Notes under the pieces: model-generated | Told to the model about the DNA's origin: nothing | Seen by the model: the letters and a program-made list of their open reading frames with translations, nothing else | Databases searched by the model: none | NCBI GenBank assembly: GCA_902617285.1 | Contig: CACMVZ010000004.1 | Location: forward strand, 43,029-107,028 | From: an uncultured Bacteroidota bacterium | GTDB lineage: Bacteria > Bacteroidota > Bacteroidia > Flavobacteriales > Flavobacteriaceae | Length of the DNA: 64,000 nt | Direction of reading: 5' to 3' | Shown here: piece by piece, positions 37,513-48,500 of the stretch | Layout: each line of letters begins with the position of its first letter | How positions within the stretch are numbered: the first letter of the stretch is position 1 | Made by a program: the position numbers and the translations under genes

Positions 37513-38447
37513 TGTTTATTTGCAAATCTTTCCAATAAAACTACAAACAAAATACCAATAATAATATAAAATAGTGTTAGCCATGTTTCTACTAAAGAAA
37601 AATCAGGAAAAAATAAAGAAACTTTACCATTTAGTGACTCAGTCTTCCATGGCCAAACCCCTCTAAGGGATCCTGCAATAAATCCAACAATAATTGATAT
37701 TGTGATTGACTTGAATCTTTTGAGAAGAGTACTTAAGATATTAGATAAAAAAATTAAACCGCAAACTGATCCAATTGTAAAAAAAAGTATAACCTTTAAT
37801 AAATAAATCCTTTCAGGATCATAAACAAAGTCAAAGTTAAATGAAAATATATCAGTTAAAGTAAAGTATAATGCATTTACTGAGTCAACCATTATCAAGG
37901 TATAACTTCCCATCAGTAGAAGAAGATATGACCCAGAAAGACCTGGTAAAATCATTCCTGATATTGCAATCATTCCTGAAATAAAAATTATAACATTTGA
38001 ATCTGTTACCTCAAAATTGTCAGCGAAACTAATTAGAAGACCAATTGACAAACCAACTAAGATCCCAAAAGTTGTTTTAATATTTAACCTTTCTAGCTGA
38101 TAGTAAATAACATAAAATGAGCCAACAATCATCCCAAAAAATAGTCCAAATACATAAAGTTCGTAATCTTCTATTAGTCTATCTAGTACTAGTGAAACAC
38201 TAAAAAAACTTGCAATAACACCTGAAAAAAGAACTGTAAGAAATTTACCGTTTATTTCTTTATAAAAATCCTTAAATCCTCTATTAAATAAAATTTTAAA
38301 GGATTTAAAATTTATTTTTTTAATAGAATTTATAAGATCTTCATAAATTCCTGTAATGAAAGCAACAGTTCCACCAGAAACTCCAGGAATTTTATTAACT
38401 GCACCCATTGCAAGTCCTTTAAGAAAAAGAAATATGTAATTTTTCAT
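37509..38447 (-). CDS. DUF368 membrane protein, PopT-type polyprenyl-phosphate transporter
   Basis: DUF368 proteins have been identified as polyprenyl (undecaprenyl) phosphate transporters that recycle the lipid carrier of wall and surface glycan synthesis (PopT type). This 312-aa protein has about eight membrane segments. The family signature is GLAMGAVNKIPGVSGGTVAF, a re-entrant glycine/proline motif, repeated in the second half as GMIAISGMILPGLSGSYLLL. That internal symmetry is typical of the family. It lies 21 nt after the TPR gene and overlaps aroE by 4 nt. Assignment to this exact substrate is from family knowledge. Confidence 0.85.
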   Translation of the reverse strand: MKNYIFLFLKGLAMGAVNKIPGVSGGTVAFITGIYEDLINSIKKINFKSFKILFNRGFKDFYKEINGKFLTVLFSGVIASFFSVSLVLDRLIEDYELYVFGLFFGMIVGSFYVIYYQLERLNIKTTFGILVGLSIGLLISFADNFEVTDSNVIIFISGMIAISGMILPGLSGSYLLLLMGSYTLIMVDSVNALYFTLTDIFSFNFDFVYDPERIYLLKVILFFTIGSVCGLIFLSNILSTLLKRFKSITISIIVGFIAGSLRGVWPWKTESLNGKVSLFFPDFSLVETWLTLFYIIIGILFVVLLERFANKH

Positions 38448-38468
38448 TGTAAATTAATATAACAAAAA

Positions 38469-39824
38469 TCAAATAAGTAGTGCCTTATTATCTGTAAATT
38501 CAGGAAAATATTTTCTAAGTTTTGATGGTATTTTTGAGGATTTGCTTCCATTTTGATAAAAATATATAGCCTCGTTTAACTTTCCATTTTTTAGAAGACA
38601 TCCACTTATTGTGAAATCAAGAAAAGATTTATTCGGAAAATATTTTTTTGCTCTTAAACTTAGTCTTAATAATTCTGACCACTCTTCAATTTCTAAAACA
38701 CATTTCAATAAATTTTTCCAAATTCTCCAAGAATGATTTTCTTGAATATCGATGATTTCTTTGTAATACCTAATGGCCTCAATTCTGTTTCCAACAGATA
38801 TGCTTGTAATTGCATTAAGCTCTATAATTTTTAGACTATTATGATTGTTATCTAAAGCTTTTTTAGAAAGATATCTAGACTGTCTTAAATTATTTTTCTT
38901 AATATAAAAATTAATTAAATAGACCCATGCCTTTTCATTACTAGGTTCTTCCCTTAATGCTTTTTTAATAAATTCAATAAATAGTTTCTTATTATTTAAT
39001 TTTTTATAGCATTTTGATATTCTGAAAAATATGTATGAGTTAGGTTCACTTAGTTGTAACGATATTTTATAGTTTTCAAGTGCATCTTTATATTTTTTGA
39101 CTTTTTCAAGAATTTTAGCTTTTTCAATGTATGCTGAAACAAATTGATCATCAGAAATAATTGCAAAATCAAATGCTGAAATTGCTTCCTTTAATTTGCC
39201 TTGCTTTTTATAAATTTTCCCAAGTTGGTGCCATGCTATTTTTGAATATGGTCTTTTTTCAAGAACATTGCTAAGCTCACTTATTGATTCATCTATCAAT
39301 CCTAAATTTTCGTAGCAAAAAACTAAATTATAAAGAGATTGATAATCTTCATCATCATAATCTAGGCATTTTTTAAAAAATGGTATGGCAGATTCAAAAT
39401 CTTCAATTAATAAGAATTCCATTGCTATCATATTCCAGATATCTACCTTATCATCAATAAATGAAAGAGCACTTTTAAGTATTTCAATTGCTTCATCACT
39501 AAGATTATTTTTTGAATAAATAGTCGCCTTTTGGAGATAAACCTCTCTATTTTCAGGGTCTATTTCTTGAACAAAGTTTAAAATCTCATAAGCAGCATCA
39601 TATTTTGAATTGAAAATTAATAATTCAGAGTTAAGTAACATTAGATCTAAATTGTTTGGATGTTGATTTAATCCCATTTTTACTGCTTGATCAGCTAACT
39701 TATAGTTTGCTTGATCAATATAGTGATGAGAAATATTTATGAAGTCATTAGAATCAAAGTAAAAAACACTATTTGTTTTTAACATTTGCTCAAACTTAAT
39801 AATACAACTACTATTGTTACTCAA
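38469..39824 (-). CDS. Tetratricopeptide repeat protein
   Basis: This 451-aa protein consists almost wholly of TPR units with the W-LG-Y-A-F-A-P pattern, for example IAWHQLGKIYKKQGKLKEAI and NAITSISVGNRIEAIRYYKE. TPR proteins are scaffolds; no enzyme domain, signal peptide or membrane segment is seen, so it is probably cytoplasmic. The start is TTG at 39824; an internal ATG at 39785 would cut off IIKFEQ, which looks like part of the conserved N-terminus. A 90-nt gap with a large inverted repeat separates it from the OstA-like gene upstream. Confidence 0.85.
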   Translation of the reverse strand: MSNNSSCIIKFEQMLKTNSVFYFDSNDFINISHHYIDQANYKLADQAVKMGLNQHPNNLDLMLLNSELLIFNSKYDAAYEILNFVQEIDPENREVYLQKATIYSKNNLSDEAIEILKSALSFIDDKVDIWNMIAMEFLLIEDFESAIPFFKKCLDYDDEDYQSLYNLVFCYENLGLIDESISELSNVLEKRPYSKIAWHQLGKIYKKQGKLKEAISAFDFAIISDDQFVSAYIEKAKILEKVKKYKDALENYKISLQLSEPNSYIFFRISKCYKKLNNKKLFIEFIKKALREEPSNEKAWVYLINFYIKKNNLRQSRYLSKKALDNNHNSLKIIELNAITSISVGNRIEAIRYYKEIIDIQENHSWRIWKNLLKCVLEIEEWSELLRLSLRAKKYFPNKSFLDFTISGCLLKNGKLNEAIYFYQNGSKSSKIPSKLRKYFPEFTDNKALLI

Positions 39825-39875
39825 GAATATTATTTTATTCTAAAGTACACATCTAGTTAAGTCATATTTAGATAG

Positions 39876-39908
39876 TTGTTAATTTATTTTCAACAAAATA
39901 ATTAACAA
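39876..39908. repeat. Inverted repeat (hairpin) between OstA-like and TPR genes
   Basis: TTGTTAATTTATTTT (39876-39890) and AAAATAATTAACAA (39895-39908) are complementary apart from one bulged base, around a CAAC loop. It begins 6 nt after the OstA-like stop. It has no T-run on either side, so it may be a weak terminator, an mRNA 3'-end stabiliser or a protein-binding palindrome. Confidence 0.55.
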
Positions 39909-39914
39909 GTTAGA

Positions 39915-41519
39915 TTAATCTATTTCAACAATTTCAAGCTCTTTGTCACTATCACTGAATAAATCAGATATCTTATTTGGCCTTTCTTTTTCTCTCCAAA
40001 TAAAACCTGGAAGCTTCATTTCGTTAGTAAGAATTTTATTTTCAGATAATACATTGCCATCAGGCGTTCTGTAAAATGACACTTCAGATATTTCATTCTT
40101 AAGAAATTTAATTAAAATTGAGCTTGCTAAAGTTTTGTTTAATCCAATTAATTCTGCATCATCTGAATACATGTAGTAAAGTAAAGTACTATTCTTTACA
40201 ACATAAACATTATCTAATTTTCCGTCTGAAAAAAAACCATCTAATTTTTCTCCCTTTATTTGATTAAACCTATCACTATACAAAGAATCTTTTTGACTCA
40301 TAAATACATTACCTCGAATAATTAGAGAATCCAATTCTTCTGTTTGAACATTTGATTTTAAAAATATCTGGTCGCCTGTTATCTGATTACCTCCAAACCA
40401 AATAATTGGATTAAGTTTATTTTTTTCCTCGTCAGTTAATGATTTTAGGAATCTAGAACTTTTAGGTTTCTTTAATAGTTTAATTAATCCAGTTTCTTGG
40501 TTAAAATGTATTGAGTCAGATAGACCTCTAACATCCGATTTAAGAATTCTTACATCATAATAACCTTTTAAAATCTTTTTTTCGTCTGCACCTGTAATTG
40601 TAATTGTATCAGAGTGAATATAGAGTGAATCATTTTTAATTATATTAACCGCTAATGCATTTTTGGTAACAATAGCGGAATCTTTGTCTCTAAATATTTC
40701 TCCATAATGCCCAGTAATTATTGATTTATTTATTGTATCATTAATTTTGACATTATATGAAGCTGATGCATATGATTTTTCATTTTCAAAAAATATACTG
40801 TCTCCATTTATTATTTTTCCATCATAATTAATGGTAGCATCTTCTCTAAAAAATCCTCTTTGAAGATTAGTATCATAAAATCCATTTCTACAAAATATAT
40901 TATAATCAATACCAGTAATTATAGTTTTATCATTGAAGAAAGCTTGATTGCTTTCAGTGAAGTATTCTAATTCTTCAGAGTTTAAGTTATATTCTGGATT
41001 ATCAATGGTTACATTAGACCTAAAAATATATTTTTTAGGTCCCATATAATATGTTCCTGAGTTACTTTCAAGAGTATTATCATTATCAACTATTTTACCC
41101 TTTGAATTATAAAATGCAATATTTTTTGGTCTATCAAGATAAAGTGTATCAGTCTCCAGCTTCATATCTGGTCTTGTTAGCTTTACGTTACCATATGCAA
41201 TAGCTTTTTTTGTCTTTCCATCATATTCAAGAAAATCTGAAGTCAGTAATAGTGAATCCCCTTGATTAAAATTTACTTTTCCATTTGCCTTAAATGAATT
41301 TTCATTAAAATAATAGTAAGATACATCTGACTCTATCCTTGCTCCGTCATGTAATAAAATAACTCTAAGATTTTTATCCCTTTGAAGAATATTAGCATCA
41401 GGATATTCTGTAGAGTTTCTAATTGACTTTCCCGCTTGAATAATTTCAACTGTTCTTTGTTCTTGACTAAATAATGAAGCAGAAATAAAAAAACAAATCA
41501 AAATTATACTTGGTCTCAT
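39915..41519 (-). CDS. OstA-like (LptA/LptD N-terminal family) envelope protein
   Basis: The 534-aa protein starts with a signal peptide (LICFFISASLFSQEQ) and continues as long stretches of beta-jellyroll repeats of the OstA/LptA type, for example KAIAYGNVKLTRPDMKLETD, YIFRSNVTIDNPEYNLNSEE and DSLIIRGNVFMSQKDSLYSD. This family bridges the periplasm in LPS transport in other bacteria; in Bacteroidota such OstA-like proteins are taken to do the same, but direct proof for this protein is absent. The ATG overlaps the purA stop by 4 nt. Confidence 0.82.
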   Translation of the reverse strand: MRPSIILICFFISASLFSQEQRTVEIIQAGKSIRNSTEYPDANILQRDKNLRVILLHDGARIESDVSYYYFNENSFKANGKVNFNQGDSLLLTSDFLEYDGKTKKAIAYGNVKLTRPDMKLETDTLYLDRPKNIAFYNSKGKIVDNDNTLESNSGTYYMGPKKYIFRSNVTIDNPEYNLNSEELEYFTESNQAFFNDKTIITGIDYNIFCRNGFYDTNLQRGFFREDATINYDGKIINGDSIFFENEKSYASASYNVKINDTINKSIITGHYGEIFRDKDSAIVTKNALAVNIIKNDSLYIHSDTITITGADEKKILKGYYDVRILKSDVRGLSDSIHFNQETGLIKLLKKPKSSRFLKSLTDEEKNKLNPIIWFGGNQITGDQIFLKSNVQTEELDSLIIRGNVFMSQKDSLYSDRFNQIKGEKLDGFFSDGKLDNVYVVKNSTLLYYMYSDDAELIGLNKTLASSILIKFLKNEISEVSFYRTPDGNVLSENKILTNEMKLPGFIWREKERPNKISDLFSDSDKELEIVEID

Positions 41520-42793
41520 TTATCTCTATAAATAGTTTGAGTTCGGTCTGGTCCAACTGAGATTAGCTTTATAGGAACTTTGACAAAGGATTCAATGAAA
41601 CTTATGTAATCTCTTAACTGTTTAGGAAGGGCAAATTCACTTTTTACTTGAGTAATATCTTGATCCCATCCATCAAATTCAATGTATTGTGGAATAACTT
41701 CTTTAGATTTTATATCGTACGGGAAATAGCTAATTTCTTGATTATCAATTAAGTAAGATGTGCAAACTTTTAATTTACCAATTGAGCTTAATACATCTGA
41801 TTTCATAATGTTTAATTCAGTAACCCCATTAATTTGAACAGAATATTTTAAAGCTACAAGATCCAACCATCCACATCTACGATCTCTGCCAGTTGTTGCA
41901 CCATACTCATGACCCACTTCTCTGATTCTTTTTCCAGTTGAATCAAATAATTCTGTAGGAAACGGTCCAGATCCAACTCTGGTAGTATATGCTTTAAATA
42001 TTCCAATAATATTTTTGATCCTATTTGGCGCTACACCTAAACCTGAACAAGCACCAGCAGCAGTAGTATTTGAAGAAGTTACATATGGATATGTTCCAAA
42101 GTCTATATCTAGTAATGAGCCTTGGGCACCTTCAGCTAATATTTTCTTTCCTTGCTCAAGAGAATTATTAAGGTAGGTTTCACTTTCAATCAGATTGAAA
42201 GACTTTAAACATTCAATACCATTAAAAAAGTCTCTCTCTAATTCATCTAAGCTTATCTCAACAGATTGATTGAAATTTGAAATAATATTTAGGTGTTTCT
42301 CTTTAAGACTATTATATTTTAATTGCCATGAACTATCAATAATATCTCCTACTCTAATACCATTTCTTCCTGTTTTATCCATATAAGTAGGTCCTATTCC
42401 TTTTAGTGTTGATCCAATCTTTTTTTTTCCTTTTGATGCTTCCGATGCTGCATCTATAATTTTGTGAGTAGGCAATATTATATGAGCTCTTTTAGAAATA
42501 AATAAATTTTTTCTAAGATCAATCTTATATTTATCTAGTCCTTCAATTTCTTTTTGGAAGATTCCAGGATCAATAACAACTCCATTTCCAATTAAATTAA
42601 TAGAATCTTTGTTGAAGATGCCTGATGGAATTGTATGGAGAACATGTTTATTTCCGTCAAACTCTATAGTGTGTCCAGCGTTAGGTCCTCCTTGAAATCT
42701 AGCAATAATATCATAATTAGAGGTTATTGCATCAACTATTTTTCCTTTACCTTCATCTCCCCATTGAAGACCTAGCAATAGATCTAAAGACAT
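41516..42793 (-). CDS. purA: Adenylosuccinate synthase
   Basis: PurA joins IMP and aspartate using GTP, the first committed step to AMP. The 425-aa protein carries LLGLQWGDEGKGKIVD (P-loop with catalytic Asp), GGPNAGHTI (catalytic His), GSTLKGIGPTYMDKTGRNGI, EGAQGSLLDIDFGTYPYVTS, and the C-terminal TTGRDRRCGW and ISVGPDRTQTI. It lies 7 nt after fur on the same strand and overlaps the OstA-like gene by 4 nt, so relA/spoT, fur, purA and ostA-like may share a transcript. Confidence 0.97.
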   Translation of the reverse strand: MSLDLLLGLQWGDEGKGKIVDAITSNYDIIARFQGGPNAGHTIEFDGNKHVLHTIPSGIFNKDSINLIGNGVVIDPGIFQKEIEGLDKYKIDLRKNLFISKRAHIILPTHKIIDAASEASKGKKKIGSTLKGIGPTYMDKTGRNGIRVGDIIDSSWQLKYNSLKEKHLNIISNFNQSVEISLDELERDFFNGIECLKSFNLIESETYLNNSLEQGKKILAEGAQGSLLDIDFGTYPYVTSSNTTAAGACSGLGVAPNRIKNIIGIFKAYTTRVGSGPFPTELFDSTGKRIREVGHEYGATTGRDRRCGWLDLVALKYSVQINGVTELNIMKSDVLSSIGKLKVCTSYLIDNQEISYFPYDIKSKEVIPQYIEFDGWDQDITQVKSEFALPKQLRDYISFIESFVKVPIKLISVGPDRTQTIYRDK

Positions 42794-42800
42794 ATATTAA

Positions 42801-43250
42801 CTATTTTTTCTTTTTAGTCGTGGCGTATAAATATAGTGAATGATCCTTAATATCAACATTAAATATTTCTTCAATATTATTTTTTATTGACTGAATTCGA
42901 GGATCACAAAACTCTTTAACCTCTCCAGTATCAGTAATTATTAAATGATCATGTTGATTGTTGAAGTAACACTTTTCATATTGAGAAAATGAATCACCAA
43001 ATTGATGCTTCCTTACAAGACCGCTTTCTAAGAGAAGCTCAATAGTATTATATAGAGTTGCTCTACTAACCCTATAGTTTTTTTTATTCATTTTTTCATA
43101 AAGTGAGTCTATATCAAAATGACCTTCAATAGAATATATTTCATTAAGTATACTAAATCTTTCAGGAGTTTTTCTATGATTGTGTTTATTGAGAAAATTT
43201 GTAAAAACTTCTTTAATTTCCTCGTTATTTTGCTTTTTAATTTGAGACAT
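42801..43250 (-). CDS. Fur-family transcriptional regulator
   Basis: Fur-family proteins are metal- or peroxide-sensing repressors. The 149-aa protein has the N-terminal winged helix (HRKTPERFSILNEIYSIEGHF, YRVSRATLYNTIELLLESGL) and a C-terminal dimerisation and metal-binding domain with NQHDHLIITDTGEVKEFCDP. Metal-site residues of the HDH and C-terminal His type (IKDHSLYLYA) are kept, but the structural-zinc CxxC normally after HDH is I-T-D-T and the C-terminal Cys pair is missing. It could sense iron, zinc, manganese or peroxide; this cannot be decided here. It sits 5 nt after relA/spoT. Confidence 0.9.
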   Translation of the reverse strand: MSQIKKQNNEEIKEVFTNFLNKHNHRKTPERFSILNEIYSIEGHFDIDSLYEKMNKKNYRVSRATLYNTIELLLESGLVRKHQFGDSFSQYEKCYFNNQHDHLIITDTGEVKEFCDPRIQSIKNNIEEIFNVDIKDHSLYLYATTKKKK

Positions 43251-43255
43251 AAATT

Positions 43256-45457
43256 TTATTTTCTAGAAACTTTTTCAATTCCTTTGATATTAGACAACCT
43301 TTTTAACAACTTATTCAAAATTACTTTATTTTTTACATCTATACTTATAACGCCAGAAAAAGTACCATCATTAGTTTCGAAGGATATTCTATTCATATTA
43401 ACATTCATTGAATTTGAAATTAGAGAGGTTATCTCGCTCACAAGACCAATATCATCAAATCCTGTAATTTCAATTTTTGCATTAAACTCATGGCTTTCTG
43501 AATCAATCCATGTTGCAGATATAATTCTGTAGGCATAATTGGATCTTAAAGATATTGAGTTTGGACAATTCTTAGAATGAACCTTTATGCCATCTTTGAC
43601 AGAAATGAATCCAAAAACATTATCTCCAGGTATTGGACTACAGCATGGAGCCAATGAATATTTTAACATCTCTTTTTCTTTTCCAAAAACTAGCTTATCA
43701 AACTTGATTAAATCATCATTGTCATTAGATTTTTGAGTTTTAGATGTTGTTCCAGCAATTCTTCTTCTAAAATAACCTAAATAACTATTGTAATCATTAG
43801 CAAAATTTTTAATTTTTTTATTATCTAAATCTCCAGTACCGACATTATAAAAAAGATCATTGCTTGCATTAATTTTAAAGAATTTCATCATCTGACCAGA
43901 GACTTTATCATTTAACTTGATCTTGAATTGTTTAAGCTTTCTCTCAAGAATTTCTTTGCCATCTGAAGCAATTTTTTTCTTTTCATCATTTAATGATGAT
44001 TTTATTTTAGATTTTGCTTTTGAAGTTTCCACAAAATTTAACCAGTTTCTATTTGGTTTAACATTTTCAGATGTTATAATTTCAACTTGGTCACCACTTT
44101 TAAGAGTGTGACTTAGTGGAACTAACTTTCCGTTAACTCTTGCCCCCCTGGTTTTAATTCCAACATCCGTATGAACATGAAAAGCAAAATCTAGTGCAGA
44201 TGATCCACTTTTCAAAGATTTTAAGTCTCCATTAGGAGTAAAAACATAAATCTCTTTTGAATAGAAATTTAATTTAAAATCTTCAACAAAATCAATAGCA
44301 TGCTCTGTATCATGATTTAACACCTCTTGAAGTTTGTTTAGCCAAAGATCAACTTCACTTTTTTTAGATTCATTATGTTTATAACCATAGTGTGCAGCAT
44401 AACCTTTTTCAGCAATTTCATCCATTCTCTCTGATCTAATCTGAATTTCTACCCATTTATTTTTTGGCCCAACTACAGTAAGATGAAGTGCCTCGTAGCC
44501 ATTATTTTTTGGAAGAGTAATCCAATCTCTAAGTCTAGTAGGATTTGGTGTAAAGTGATCTGTAATTATAGAATATATTTTCCATGCTGCAAATTTTTCA
44601 TTTTTTTTAATTGATTTATATATAATTCTAATTGCAAATCGATCATAAACCTCTTCAAAGGATATATTCTTAGTTTTTATCTTATTATAAATTGAGTATA
44701 TAGATTTATATCTTCCCTTTATCTTATATTTAATTTTTTGATCTTCAAGACTCTCATTAATTAGTTTCTCAAAGGATTTAACATATTTTTCCTGATTTAC
44801 CAAATCTTTATCAATCTTGTTTTTAATCAAATTATATTCTCTAGGTTCAAGAATCCTTAGGCTTAAATTTTCAAGCTCGTTTTTGATGTTATAAAGTCCA
44901 ACTCTATGTGCAAGTGGAGCATATATATATAAAGACTCTGATGCCATCTGATCTTGCTTTTCTTTTGATAAAAAATCAATTGTTCGCATGTTATGAAGTC
45001 GATCAGCAGTTTTAATTAATATTACCCTTATATCATTGTGAAGAGTAAGTAACATTTTGCGATAATTTTCAGCTTGAACAGAATAATCTTCATTTTTCTT
45101 TAGAGTTGAAATTTTAGTTAATCCATCAACTATCCTGGATATTTCAGATCCAACAGCTTCATCTAAATCTTCAAGTGTTACCTCGGTGTCTTCAACAGTA
45201 TCATGAAGAATTGATGCAGCAATAGATATATAGTCTAATCCAATATCTCTAGCTACTATTTTTGCGACTTCAAGAGGATGGTGGATGTAAGGTTCTCCTG
45301 ACCTTCTCATCTGTCCATTATGACCATTAAACGCAATAACTAAGGATTCATGAATTATTTTTTTTTCTTTAGATGTTATTTTTTGATAACTACTATCAAT
45401 AATATCATCGAATAATTCAGTAATTTCTTTTGGCAGTATTTTATTATCAACTAACAT
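43256..45457 (-). CDS. Bifunctional (p)ppGpp synthetase/hydrolase RelA/SpoT
   Basis: This is the long RSH protein that makes and destroys the stringent-response alarmone. The 733-aa protein has an HD hydrolase domain with YIHHPLEVAKIVARDIGLDY and ILHDTVEDTEV (HDxxED intact, His85-Asp86). A synthetase domain follows with WITLPKNNGYEALHLTVVG and EIQIRSERMDEIAEKGYAAH, then a TGS domain (VFTPNGDLKSLKSGSSALDF) and a C-terminal ACT domain. Both catalytic halves look intact, so it is probably bifunctional. It is first in the run relA/spoT, fur, purA. Confidence 0.95.
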   Translation of the reverse strand: MLVDNKILPKEITELFDDIIDSSYQKITSKEKKIIHESLVIAFNGHNGQMRRSGEPYIHHPLEVAKIVARDIGLDYISIAASILHDTVEDTEVTLEDLDEAVGSEISRIVDGLTKISTLKKNEDYSVQAENYRKMLLTLHNDIRVILIKTADRLHNMRTIDFLSKEKQDQMASESLYIYAPLAHRVGLYNIKNELENLSLRILEPREYNLIKNKIDKDLVNQEKYVKSFEKLINESLEDQKIKYKIKGRYKSIYSIYNKIKTKNISFEEVYDRFAIRIIYKSIKKNEKFAAWKIYSIITDHFTPNPTRLRDWITLPKNNGYEALHLTVVGPKNKWVEIQIRSERMDEIAEKGYAAHYGYKHNESKKSEVDLWLNKLQEVLNHDTEHAIDFVEDFKLNFYSKEIYVFTPNGDLKSLKSGSSALDFAFHVHTDVGIKTRGARVNGKLVPLSHTLKSGDQVEIITSENVKPNRNWLNFVETSKAKSKIKSSLNDEKKKIASDGKEILERKLKQFKIKLNDKVSGQMMKFFKINASNDLFYNVGTGDLDNKKIKNFANDYNSYLGYFRRRIAGTTSKTQKSNDNDDLIKFDKLVFGKEKEMLKYSLAPCCSPIPGDNVFGFISVKDGIKVHSKNCPNSISLRSNYAYRIISATWIDSESHEFNAKIEITGFDDIGLVSEITSLISNSMNVNMNRISFETNDGTFSGVISIDVKNKVILNKLLKRLSNIKGIEKVSRK

Positions 45458-45568
45458 TTGTAAACTTTGCTACTTAAATTTACAAATAATAATTATTGAT
45501 TTAAAGCTAATATTTTAATGAGAGCTCGAATATTTATTTGAGTATTTTGAACTAACTCAATTTCACAA

Positions 45569-48500
45569 TTAATCTTCAATAATAATTGGTGTTCCTAAAC
45601 TTTCAATTTTATTAGCTAATTTTTCAACATCACTGTTAAATTTATTGACTCTTGTCTCAAGTCTTTGATACATCTCCTTAGCAATATCTAAACTTTTCAT
45701 GTGTTGCTTAGTAGGTCCATAAGTATTAGAGCTGTAACCAGTTCCTTCAATTGAATTGTAAACTCTGTCCATTATAGTCTGGAAATCCTTCTCTCCTACA
45801 CCTTCATTTCTTGCTCCTTTAGATTCATATCCATTAATTTTTATACTAATTTGTGTTTTTTCGTCCGATAAATCATAAATAGACTTAATTAAGTCATTAT
45901 TTTCAGAACTCAAGAACTTAACATTTTTCTCCAACAGTTCTAAGATATCTGAAGATTTTGAATATTCCTTCTCCATTTCTACAACAGTTTGAATAAAATT
46001 AGCAGCATTATCAAAATGTGTTTCATGAAGATCAGACATTGGATTTTTTAAAATGTTTTCTCTGACTCTTTCAACCTGGAATGATACATTATCTGTTAGC
46101 TTAGATACTTCTCCATCAATATTTTTGAATATTGCAGCAGAGTAGGTTCCTGACTTTACATTCAATCTAATCTCTCCATACCTTTTTGAATCTGTATATG
46201 AAACTGTAGGTATAGATCTTTTAAGATCCCAATTTATATTATTTAATCCTTTTCTTCTTGATCCATAAATTTTTTCAATCAATTGATTTTGATTATCTCT
46301 TATTTCAACAAAAATTTTAGGGGAAATTTCATTCATTTCCATTTCAAGATAATCCCATCCAGGGAAATCAATATCATCATAACTTCCTTGATTTTCAATT
46401 AATTTTCTTTTAACACTTTCTATTGTTGATAAATCAAGCTGAGTTTCTTGAAGTAATCTTTCCGTGCTTTCATTTATTACACTTTTAGGAGTGTCATATC
46501 CAGATCTTATGAGCTCTTCTTGAATTGATCCAGATATTACACCGTCAAGTTCAGAATCTTTTCTATTTTCATACATAGTCTTATATGTATTGCTTAAGTG
46601 ATATTTAAAATTAATTCCATACTTAGGATTGCTAGCAACATATTTATTTGTTCCAGCACTTGAAGTTCCACTTCTAACAGGAGTATATTGTAGTCCTCTT
46701 CTAGGAGAAAATAAATAAGCTTCTTTTTCAAGATTTGCTGGAGATAAATCTCGAAGTGAGCTAATATCATCTAGTATGTAAAAACCTCTACCAAAAGTTG
46801 CTAAAACTAAATCATTTTCTCTTCTTTGAATTGTTAAGTCACGTACCGAAATTGTTGGTAAGTTATTTGAAAAATTGTACCATTTGTCTCCTCCATTCAA
46901 ACTTATATAGACTCCATATTCTGTTGCGAGGAACAAAAGATTTGGATCAACATGATCTTGAACAATTCTCCACAGTAATGTACCATCAGGTAAACCGTTA
47001 GTGATGTTTACCCATTTTTTACCTCCATCTACTGTTTTAAATAAATAAGGTTTATAATCACCAAACTTGTGGTTGTCTAGAACAACATATGCTGTTTTTT
47101 CATTATGTAAATCTGCACGTATATCATTTACAAAAGCTGTAGCTGGTGTATTTGGAAGTTTATTAACAAGCATTTTAGTCCATGTTTCTCCTCCATTTTC
47201 AGTGAACTGAATTATACCATCATCTGTACCAGCATACAGGATATTTTCATTTATTGGAGATTCTGCGAGAGAAGTAATAGTATTATATGTTGACATTGCA
47301 AGCACATCCCATGCGTTTTCCCAGCTTTGAACTCGTCCCATAATTGGTAATTCAAATCTTTCCTCATTTTTTGTTAAATCAGTTGATATAGGATTCCAGC
47401 TATCACCTCTATCCTCTGACCTCCAAACACGTTGAGAGCCAAAATAAATTCTCTTAGGATCATGCTGACTTACAAAAATTGGAGAATCCCAGTTAAACCT
47501 TTCATAATCATCATCTATGCCCTCTTGTGGTCTTATATCAACAATTTCTCCAGTTGTCATATCAATCCTATTAATATAGCCTTGTTGAGATTGAGCATAA
47601 ATAATATTTGGATTTCCTGGTTCAGTAGCAGGTTGATGCCCATCACCCCCTAATACAACATACCAATCGGAATTGGTTATTCCTTCATATTTAAATGTTC
47701 TGGAAGGGCCACCTTGGGTATTGTTATCCTGCGTTCCCCCATATATATTATAAAAGGGTTCTGAATCGTCAACAGCTAATTTATAAAATTGTGTTATTGG
47801 TAAGTTTGAAACAAATTTCCATGACTCAGTGTCATCAAAAGATTCATAGATACCCCCATCAGTTCCAATTAAGAGATATTCTGGATCATCTTTTTTGAAT
47901 GCTAATGAATGATTATCTGAGTGCTTATTAATTTCTTTCATTTGATAAAAATTATCACCACCATCATCAGAAACTAAAACCCTTACATTCATCAAGTAAA
48001 TTCTATCAAAAACGTGTGGTGATGCATATAGCTCTTGATAATAGTGCGGACCAGTTGCTCCCGCTACTGTATTTGACATTTTTTTCCACACACCTCCACT
48101 ATTATCTGATCTAAATACTGCACCGGATCTTCTATCTAACTCAATTGCTGCATAGATAACTTCTGGTTTCATAGGTGAAATCGCTAATCCTATTTTTCCC
48201 ATATTTGAGCTTGGAAGACCTGAGTCAATCTCATTCCATGTATTACCACCATCAATACTCTTGTATATAGATGTTCCTGGACCACCATCGATAAGAGATG
48301 CAACATTTCTGTGTCTCTGCCAAGTTGCAGCATAAAGAATATCTGGATTAGTTGGATCTATAATTATATCAGTAACACCTGTCCATTCATTGACATAAAG
48401 TTTATTTGACCATGTATTACCACCATCAGTTGACATAAATAAACCTCTGTCACCTCCAGAATTCCAAAGAGGTCCTTGAGAAGCAACCCATATTATGTTG

